Below are positions 1 to 5,297 of a DNA stretch of 6,553 bases, one piece after another. Source of the DNA: Planctomycetota bacterium (GTDB lineage: Bacteria; Planctomycetota; Phycisphaerae; UBA1845; UTPLA1); assembly GCA_027295245.1 (NCBI GenBank), contig JAPULF010000290.1, forward strand, positions 1 to 6,553, in the 5' to 3' direction. Positions within the stretch are counted from its first letter, which is position 1, and every line of letters begins with the position of its first letter. Position numbers and translations under genes: made by a program. A model generated the notes under the pieces. That model saw only the letters and a list, made by a program, of their open reading frames with translations. It was not told where the DNA came from and did not search any database.

Positions 1-1509
1 AGAGATTGTCTCCGACGTCATCGTAAGCCCGAAAGCCACGAGGCAGGCCTTAGCGTTTCTGCAGGAATACTTCAGTGAGTCGTCGGTCTCGAAGTCATCG
101 TCCACGGTGAATGCCGTTGCTTCGAAGTGATGCGTCCCGCGGGAGCGTTCCCGTGCCTGTTCCATCAGCCGCTCATACTCGCCGATGTTTACGGTCAGTC
201 CGCGCTCTTCCGCCATCAGTTCCGTCAGGTCGACCGGGAAGCCGTAGGTGTCGTGGAGCTTGAACGCATCTTCACCGCTGATCTTACCGTGGTGGTGTCT
301 CGTGGCGTAATCGGCGGCCTGCTCGAACAAAGCTATGCCGCGATCGAGAGTTCGGCTAAACGATCGCTCCTCGTCCAGAAGCACATCGGCGACGTGCTTT
401 GCATTGTCTTTCAATTGCGGAAACGTATTGCCCATGGTCTCAACGACCGCCGGCACGAGATCGCTCATGAAAGGCTGGTGCGTGCCAAGGTACTGGCGGC
501 CATACCGAACAGCCCGACGCAGGATACGGCGCAGCACGTAGCCGCGTCCCTCGTTACTGGGTGCGGCCCCGTCGGCGATGGCAAAGCACAGGCATCGGAC
601 GTGGTCGGCAATCACGCGATAGGCTACGTCGCGCATGATTGACGCGCGGTCGGCGTCGTTCGTTTCCAGCAGCCCCGTGTACTTCGGGGCGTCCGTCACG
701 CGTTGAATCGCCGCGAAAATCGGCGTAAACACGTCCGTGTCATAGTTGCTCGTCTTGTCCTGCAGAACAGCCGTGATCCGCTCGAAACCCATGCCGGTGT
801 CGACGTGTTTGGCGGGCAGCGGCGACAGCTTGCCGCCGCCGGCCCGGTTGAACTGGATGAAGACCAGATTCCAAATCTCGATGACGCGCGGATCCCCGGC
901 GTTGACCAGCGCGGCCCCGCTCTTGTCGGGCGTCAGATCGATGTGGATTTCGCTGCACGGGCCGCAGGGGCCGGTGTCGCCCATCTCCCAGAAGTTATCC
1001 TTCTTGTTTCCAGGGTGGACCTGCTCGGGTCGCAGGATTGCCTGCCATAAGTCGCGGGCCTCGGTGTCGGGGTCGAGTCCTTCGGCGGCATCGCCTTCGA
1101 AGTACGTGGCGTGCAGACGCGCCGGATCGATGCCCCAGACATCGGTCAGCAGTTCCCAGGCCCAGGCGATGGCCTCCTTCTTGAAGTAGTCGCCGAACGA
1201 CCAGTTGCCCAGCATCTCGAAAAACGTGTGGTGATACGTGTCGTGGCCGACGTCGTCGAGGTCGTTGTGCTTGCCCCCGGCGCGGATGCACTTCTGGGTG
1301 TTGGCCGCACGCTTCAGGCGGCCGAACGCGCTGGCCGAATCCGCCGTGCCCAAAAAGATCGGCTTGAACTGATTCATGCCCGCGTTGGCGAACATCAGCG
1401 TCGGGTCGTCGTGCGGTACGCAAGGGCTGCTCGGCACCAACGAAGGGCCGTGTTTCTCGACGAAACAGTCGATGAATTGCTGTCGAATCTGGTCGGCTGT
1501 CGGGGTCAT
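1..1509 (-). CDS. alaS: Alanyl-tRNA synthetase, N-terminal part (3' end outside window)
   Basis: This class II aminoacyl-tRNA synthetase activates alanine with ATP and charges tRNA-Ala in the cytoplasm. I translated 503 codons from the ATG at 1509; the frame is open to the window edge, so the rest of the usual roughly 870-residue protein (editing and C-Ala domains) is missing. Visible catalytic-core landmarks are the motif 1 region with [11 protein letters not shown] (residues 40-50), the motif 2 region with [11 protein letters not shown] and [17 protein letters not shown] (about 73-109), [13 protein letters not shown] (177-189), and the motif 3 region with [17 protein letters not shown] (321-337). 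[10 protein letters not shown] lies near 420-429. AGGAAA four bases upstream supports the ATG. The wording of the core ([39 protein letters not shown]) resembles eukaryotic cytosolic AlaRS more than the E. coli enzyme. It lies 154 bp downstream of the nuclease-like gene on the same strand. Identity is very secure. Confidence 0.97.
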   Translation of the reverse strand, partial: MTPTADQIRQQFIDCFVEKHGPSLVPSSPCVPHDDPTLMFANAGMNQFKPIFLGTADSASAFGRLKRAANTQKCIRAGGKHNDLDDVGHDTYHHTFFEMLGNWSFGDYFKKEAIAWAWELLTDVWGIDPARLHATYFEGDAAEGLDPDTEARDLWQAILRPEQVHPGNKKDNFWEMGDTGPCGPCSEIHIDLTPDKSGAALVNAGDPRVIEIWNLVFIQFNRAGGGKLSPLPAKHVDTGMGFERITAVLQDKTSNYDTDVFTPIFAAIQRVTDAPKYTGLLETNDADRASIMRDVAYRVIADHVRCLCFAIADGAAPSNEGRGYVLRRILRRAVRYGRQYLGTHQPFMSDLVPAVVETMGNTFPQLKDNAKHVADVLLDEERSFSRTLDRGIALFEQAADYATRHHHGKISGEDAFKLHDTYGFPVDLTELMAEERGLTVNIGEYERLMEQARERSRGTHHFEATAFTVDDDFETDDSLKYSCRNAKACLVAFGLTMTSETIS

Positions 1510-1513
1510 CGCG

Positions 1514-1519
1514 TTTCCT
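1514..1519 (-). promoter_or_regulatory. Ribosome binding site of alaS
   Basis: Read on the minus strand, AGGAAA ends four bases before the ATG at 1509. It supports this start codon. The motif [12 protein letters not shown] that follows is the usual short lead into the AlaRS catalytic core. Confidence 0.7.
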
Positions 1520-1571
1520 GAACCGGTTCCCTCAAACCCATGCCTGAATGGGATCTACGATCCAACGACGC

Positions 1572-1600
1572 AATCTAGTCTCGTTGCAGGGTTGCTGCAA
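1572..1600 (-). promoter_or_regulatory. Possible weak alaS promoter overlapping a dyad
   Basis: On the minus strand, TTGCAG (1595-1600) and TAGATT (1572-1577) are separated by 17 bases, the ideal sigma70 spacing. They match the consensus at only 3 of 6 and 4 of 6 positions. The -35-like element is one arm of a perfect inverted repeat, TTGCAG/CTGCAA with a 5-base spacer (1584-1600), which could be an operator or an RNA hairpin. If real, it would let alaS be transcribed independently of the gene upstream. This is a pattern match only. Confidence 0.25.
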
Positions 1601-1620
1601 AGGCCGGCGGCGCGGCGGTC

Positions 1621-1648
1621 GGCGTGAGCGATGCGGCGTGCCCGATGC
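1621..1648. repeat. 14-bp tandem direct repeat, two copies
   Basis: GGCGTGAGCGATGC (1621-1634) is followed directly by GGCGTGCCCGATGC (1635-1648), identical at 12 of 14 positions. A further GGCGTGC occurs at 1651-1657. The repeat sits just beyond the stop codon of the nuclease-like gene, in the spacer before alaS. I see no run of T that would make it an intrinsic terminator. Confidence 0.55.
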
Positions 1649-1663
1649 CCGGCGTGCGTGAGG

Positions 1664-2506
1664 TCAGGTCCGGGTCGGAAACGTGCGGACCTGGTCCAGT
1701 CGGTCGATCACGATCTGGGGATTTTCCCCGTTTATCGAGAGGCGACCGTTGAAAAAGAGGTAGTTGGGCTTGCCAAAACCGACGTATTCACGCTCCAGGA
1801 ACAGCGCCAGGGCCCTGGCGCTCTTGGGAAAGTACGCGTCGAGCGGTTGTCGGGGGCCGCCGAGCTGGATGCTGACGGCCCCGTCGTCCTGGTGGTAGCT
1901 GCGGGCGAGTTCGGCGAATACCTGGCCGTCGGTGTCGTTTTGGGCTCGGTTCTCGATCTCGTCGTATTGAAGCCGGCTGTCTAGAATATCCTCGCCCAGG
2001 GCGATGGCCTGACGGTAATCGTCGATCTGGCCGGCTCGGATCCGCCAATAGTCCTTCAGTGCGCCGTAGTCGCCGCGTCCGCCGCGTCCGCCCCAGATGC
2101 CCCGGCCCTCGACGCGAGCCCACAGCTCGGCCTTTTCCATGGCCTCGCGATGCAGGCGGGGGCGGCCGTATTTTTCAAAGCACGGGCTCCATCCCTCGCG
2201 AACCAGGCGCACGTTATAGTTGTCGCCGCGGACGTCGACATAGCAAAGCAACATGCCGCTGTTGCTGTATTCCAATTTGTCGGTGGGAAACTGAATTTCT
2301 ACGGAATCGACGTCGGCGTAAACGGTCTGCCTCGCCCATCGAAGGGTGAGGCGTCCGAACTCGGTCGCGGGTTTTCCGCCACCCAGCGCAGACCTTTCGG
2401 GGTCCACATCCATCAAACGAACGAGCCGCTCCTGACCCTCCCAGGTCACCTTGAGCGTGTCGCTGTCGACGACTGCAATCAAAGCGCAGACACGGCGCAG
2501 TGACAT
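1664..2506 (-). CDS. Staphylococcal-nuclease-like (TNase fold) protein with extra C-terminal domain
   Basis: This 280-residue protein has an SNase-type OB-fold domain at about residues 4-140. VVDSDTLKV (12-20) corresponds to the VIDGDTVKL strand with its metal-binding aspartate. RLMDVDPE (30-37) corresponds to the R-L-x-x-V-D-T-P-E active-site segment with one residue missing. LVREGW (101-106) and AELWARVEGRGIWG (126-139) match the end of the domain. A gapless alignment from GMLLCYV (84-90) puts Met85 where the nuclease has catalytic Arg87, so activity is doubtful. Residues 140-280 form a second domain with a Gly/Arg-rich hinge and an NPQIVIDRLDQVRTF strand, possibly another OB fold. I see no signal peptide, so it may be cytoplasmic. 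I chose ATG 2506 because GGAGGG lies seven bases upstream and the domain starts at once. The frame stays open upstream to 2803, but that part looks non-coding. Family membership is firm; function is unknown. Confidence 0.85.
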   Translation of the reverse strand: MSLRRVCALIAVVDSDTLKVTWEGQERLVRLMDVDPERSALGGGKPATEFGRLTLRWARQTVYADVDSVEIQFPTDKLEYSNSGMLLCYVDVRGDNYNVRLVREGWSPCFEKYGRPRLHREAMEKAELWARVEGRGIWGGRGGRGDYGALKDYWRIRAGQIDDYRQAIALGEDILDSRLQYDEIENRAQNDTDGQVFAELARSYHQDDGAVSIQLGGPRQPLDAYFPKSARALALFLEREYVGFGKPNYLFFNGRLSINGENPQIVIDRLDQVRTFPTRT

Positions 2507-2513
2507 TCCCTTT

Positions 2514-2519
2514 CCCTCC
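2514..2519 (-). promoter_or_regulatory. Strong ribosome binding site of the nuclease-like gene
   Basis: On the minus strand, GGAGGG is followed by seven bases and then the ATG at 2506. This near-perfect Shine-Dalgarno site decides the start. It rules out the longer reading from 2803, which would add 99 residues rich in Arg, Ser and Pro with no domain character. Confidence 0.8.
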
Positions 2520-2618
2520 GACCCCAATCGTCCCGACCCGAAGTGCCTACGATGGTTCCAGACTTGTTCCGCCGAGAGGTGAGCACTGGGCCCGCTCTTG
2601 GGGGATGCGTCCGGCCCC

Positions 2619-2647
2619 ACTTTAGCAAACGACTCCCACGATTTCAA
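2619..2647 (-). promoter_or_regulatory. Sigma70-like promoter for the nuclease-like gene
   Basis: On the minus strand, TTGAAA (2642-2647, 5 of 6 consensus) and TAAAGT (2619-2624, 4 of 6) are separated by exactly 17 bases. Transcription would start near 2612 and give a leader of about 105 bases before the ATG at 2506. It is the best promoter match I found in the window. Promoter rules in this lineage are less well known, so it remains a prediction. Confidence 0.5.
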
Positions 2648-2654
2648 GCAAACT

Positions 2655-2667
2655 GGCAACGGTTGCC
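2655..2667. promoter_or_regulatory. 13-bp dyad next to the -35 box
   Basis: GGCAAC and GTTGCC form a perfect 6-bp inverted repeat around a single G, seven bases upstream of the minus-strand -35 box. Its symmetry and position would suit a dimeric regulator. No regulator gene is visible in the window, so the role is speculative. Confidence 0.25.
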
Positions 2668-2771
2668 CGCACAAACGAAGCGACGCATGGCGAAGCAGAA
2701 ACCGCCCCGTTCGGGAATGCTTTGGCGTCGAGCGGGCGGACGTATCCTGCCGATACCACAGGGGATAGCGT

Positions 2772-2786
2772 GCGCGCTTCGCGCGC
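2772..2786. promoter_or_regulatory. GC hairpin in the ftsK leader
   Basis: GCGCGC (2772-2777), loop TTC, and GCGCGC (2781-2786) form a perfect 6-bp stem about 45 bases before the ftsK start. No T-run follows on either strand, so it is not a standard intrinsic terminator. If the transcript begins upstream, it would fold in the 5' leader. Confidence 0.3.
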
Positions 2787-2816
2787 GGGTATACGGCGTC
2801 CAAACCGACAACGGGC

Positions 2817-2822
2817 GAGGAA
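2817..2822 (+). promoter_or_regulatory. Ribosome binding site of ftsK
   Basis: GAGGAA ends nine bases before the GTG at 2832. It supports initiation at this GTG, and the short basic N-terminus that follows leads straight into the first membrane segment. Confidence 0.65.
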
Positions 2823-2831
2823 TCAAGCCAC

Positions 2832-5297
2832 GTGAAAATCAGTGAGCGAGGAATTCAGAAACTACGGACCTGCGGGGTCTTCACCGCGCTGTTGGTTTGC
2901 ACCTTTACCTGGGTGGCCCTCGTAACGTTCGACGTCAACGACTGGCCCAACACCGCGGTCTCGCCGCAGAACGATCCGGCAAACAATGGTTGCGGCCGCG
3001 TGGGCGCCTGGGTCGGGCATCAACTGTTTCGATACTTCGGCGCCGGAAGCTACACCCTGCTCGTGTTCATGACACTTGCCGCGGTCGTGAAGATGATACG
3101 GCCCATCACGGATATACCCCTGCGACTCATCGGGCTGTCGATCCTCGCAACTTGCACGGCCGCCGCCGCGAGCATGTACGCCGCGGAGGCCACCGAGGGT
3201 TTCGTCGAGGGTCGCGGAGGCATTCTGGGAATTGCGGTCGCCGCCGCACTCCAGAAATACTTCGCCGTCTTTTCGCTGCCGATCCTGGTCTTTGCCGCGA
3301 TCGTCGGGTTCTTGCTGACGGCCGACGACCTCGTGAGCGGAACGCGTTCCGCGATCCGCTGGATCAGGCAAAACGGATTGTCCGGATTGGCGGCCCTGCG
3401 AACGGCGGGGCTCGGTGGGGGCGGGCTGCGACCGGTGATGATCGGGGCGGGCAACGGCGCGGGCGGTCCGACGGTCGTCATGCCGGATGCCGAGGACGTC
3501 GATGAGGACGTAGAGACCGAAGACGAGGAAGACGAAGACGACGAAGAATCCGACGACGATGCCGAGGATGAATACGAAGACCCGGCGGACGAGTCGGACG
3601 AAGACGAGGATGCCCCGCTTCCGCCCGAGCGGCAACTGATCGTCCGAATGCTGGGCAAGGATCGCTCGCAGGGAAAGGTCGCGCCGAGTGCATGGCCGAA
3701 GGAACTGGGCGACTACGTCCTCCCGCCGTTGACCCTTTTGGGCGACCCGACCGGTCGATACTCCGCAAGCCAGGAACAGGACGTTCGCGAGAAGGCCGCC
3801 ACGCTCGAGCGAACCCTGAACGAGTTCCGCATCGAGGGGCACGTTGTCGAGATCGACACCGGACCGGTGATCACCCTGTTCGAGGTGGACCTGGCGGCGG
3901 GCATCAAGGTCAGCCAGATCAACTCGATCGCGAACGACATCGCCCGGGCGTTGAAGGCCCCGGCCGTCCGTATCGTGGCGACGATCCCGGGCAAGAACAC
4001 CATCGGCATCGAGGTTCCCAACGTCAACAAGGAAAAGGTCAGGCTCAAGGAACTGATGATGCTCGGCGGCGTGAAGTCCACCAAGATGGCCCTGCCCCTG
4101 TTCCTCGGCAAGGATGCCAGCGGCAACGCATTGATCGTCGATACCGCGTCGATGCCGCACATGCTGATCGCCGGAACCACCGGCAGCGGCAAGTCGGTCT
4201 GCCTGAACGCCCTGGTAATGTCGATCCTCATGACCCAGCGGCCGGACCACGTGAAGCTGATCCTGATCGACCCCAAGATGGTGGAGCTGTCCATCTTCAA
4301 GGAAATCCCGCACCTGATGTGTCCCATCGTCACGGACATGCAGCGTGCCGAGATGATCCTGCATTGGGCCACCGTCAAGATGGACGAGCGCTACGAACTG
4401 TTGGCGGAGGCCGGGGTCAAGGACATCGCCTCGTTCAATCGTCTCGGCAAGGAGGCGGTGTACGAGAGATTCCAGCCCACCACCGATGAAGAAAAGCTCC
4501 GTATCCCCACGCACCTGCCGTACATCGTGATTCTGATCGACGAACTGGCCGACCTCATGATGACCTCCGGCAAGGAGGTCGAACAGCACCTGAGCCGCTT
4601 GGCCCAGAAGAGCCGGGCCATCGGAATCCACCTGGTGGTGGCCACCCAACGGCCCCAGGCCAACGTCGTGACGGGCCTCATCAAGAGCAACCTGCCTTGC
4701 CGGGTGGCGTTTCGCGTGGCGAGCCGAATGGACTCGCGGATCGTGCTCGATCAGAACGGGGCGGAAGTGCTGATGGGCGAGGGCGACATGCTGTTCCTTC
4801 CGCCGGGTTCGGCGAAGCTGGTTCGATCACAAGGCACGTATATCGAAGACGACGAGTTGCGGGCGGTGGTCGCCGACCTGAAAACGAAGGCCCAACCGCA
4901 ATTCCTTCACGAACTCACGCGGCTGCGCCCCGACGCCGGCGAGGGCGGCGGCGAGCGCGACCCGTTATTCGATCGGGCGGTGGACATTATCGTCGAGACG
5001 AAACGCGGCAGCGTCAGCTTGTTGCAGCGCCGTCTCGAGATCGGCTATTCAAGGGCCAGCCGGCTGATCGACCAGATGGCCGAGGCCGGGATCGTCGGCG
5101 AGTACAAGGGCAGCCAGGCACGCGAAGTCCTGATCACCAAAAACGAATGGGGACAGATCAAGAAGCACCGCGATCAGGACATTGCGGACGGATACGAAGC
5201 GGACATGGAGGAATTAGACGACGCCCCGCAATCGGATGGGGGCTCCGAATCCGAATTCGAAGATTCCCCGGAGAACTTCGAGCACGAACAGGCCTAG
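2832..5297 (+). CDS. ftsK: DNA translocase FtsK/SpoIIIE
   Basis: FtsK is a septum-anchored hexameric ATPase that pumps chromosomal DNA during division and helps resolve chromosome dimers. The 821-residue frame starts at GTG. Hydrophobic membrane segments lie near residues 13-33, 72-89, 96-117 and 144-163, with a further apolar stretch at 130-142. A linker follows with 32 Asp/Glu in 43 residues (219-261). The alpha domain covers about 295-410. The beta motor carries Walker A GTTGSGKS (448-455, Lys454), Walker B IVILIDELADL (565-575) and the LVVATQRPQ segment (601-609). The winged-helix gamma domain, which reads orienting DNA sequences, spans about 709-768. Oddities are a linker far shorter than the E. 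coli one, substitutions in the gamma recognition helix, and a 50-residue acidic tail after gamma. The gene stands alone, with no division genes nearby. Its stop overlaps the stop of the convergent gene. Identity is very secure. Confidence 0.97.
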   Translation: MKISERGIQKLRTCGVFTALLVCTFTWVALVTFDVNDWPNTAVSPQNDPANNGCGRVGAWVGHQLFRYFGAGSYTLLVFMTLAAVVKMIRPITDIPLRLIGLSILATCTAAAASMYAAEATEGFVEGRGGILGIAVAAALQKYFAVFSLPILVFAAIVGFLLTADDLVSGTRSAIRWIRQNGLSGLAALRTAGLGGGGLRPVMIGAGNGAGGPTVVMPDAEDVDEDVETEDEEDEDDEESDDDAEDEYEDPADESDEDEDAPLPPERQLIVRMLGKDRSQGKVAPSAWPKELGDYVLPPLTLLGDPTGRYSASQEQDVREKAATLERTLNEFRIEGHVVEIDTGPVITLFEVDLAAGIKVSQINSIANDIARALKAPAVRIVATIPGKNTIGIEVPNVNKEKVRLKELMMLGGVKSTKMALPLFLGKDASGNALIVDTASMPHMLIAGTTGSGKSVCLNALVMSILMTQRPDHVKLILIDPKMVELSIFKEIPHLMCPIVTDMQRAEMILHWATVKMDERYELLAEAGVKDIASFNRLGKEAVYERFQPTTDEEKLRIPTHLPYIVILIDELADLMMTSGKEVEQHLSRLAQKSRAIGIHLVVATQRPQANVVTGLIKSNLPCRVAFRVASRMDSRIVLDQNGAEVLMGEGDMLFLPPGSAKLVRSQGTYIEDDELRAVVADLKTKAQPQFLHELTRLRPDAGEGGGERDPLFDRAVDIIVETKRGSVSLLQRRLEIGYSRASRLIDQMAEAGIVGEYKGSQAREVLITKNEWGQIKKHRDQDIADGYEADMEELDDAPQSDGGSESEFEDSPENFEHEQA
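5294..5297. other. Shared CTAG: overlapping stop codons of two convergent genes
   Basis: The palindrome CTAG holds the ftsK stop TAG (5295-5297, plus) and the stop TAG of the propeller gene (5294-5296, minus). The genes therefore overlap tail to tail by four bases, with no space for an intergenic terminator. Confidence 0.95.

Larger units (their letters stand above)
2507..2831. other. Divergent intergenic region between the nuclease-like gene and ftsK
   Basis: This 325-bp non-coding stretch lies between two outward-facing starts. It contains the minus-strand promoter candidate at 2619-2647, a GGCAAC-G-GTTGCC dyad at 2655-2667, a small GTATC/GATAC inverted repeat at 2742-2756, and a GC hairpin at 2772-2786. 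For ftsK on the plus strand I find only poor -10-like boxes, TATCCT (2743-2748) and TATACG (2790-2795), without a convincing -35. Short open frames across it have arginine-rich, domain-free translations and no ribosome binding site, so I do not call a gene. Confidence 0.7.

Noticed and set aside
1537..1552. CCCAT/ATGGG hairpin between the nuclease-like gene and alaS as a terminator
   Set aside because: The stem is only 5 bp and is followed on the minus strand by just three T residues, too weak for an intrinsic terminator.
1510..1663. T-box or other tRNA-sensing leader before alaS
   Set aside because: The spacer is short and I found no T-box-like conserved sequence or terminator/antiterminator pair.
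2507..2803. A 99-residue N-terminal extension of the nuclease-like protein
   Set aside because: It has no domain character, would include the best promoter, and bypasses an excellent Shine-Dalgarno site before ATG 2506.
2543..2845. A 100-residue plus-strand open frame ending just inside ftsK
   Set aside because: It starts at GTG without a ribosome binding site and is Arg/Pro-rich with no recognisable motif, so it is probably chance.
3050..3658. Serine-run protein on the minus strand (long Ser stretches)
   Set aside because: The serine runs are the reverse-frame reading of the GA-rich codons for the acidic FtsK linker.
2862..4649. A 595-residue open frame on the minus strand opposite ftsK
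   Set aside because: It lies fully antisense to a textbook FtsK. Its His/Asp/Gln-rich translation has no domain and it lacks a ribosome binding site. High GC codon structure explains it.
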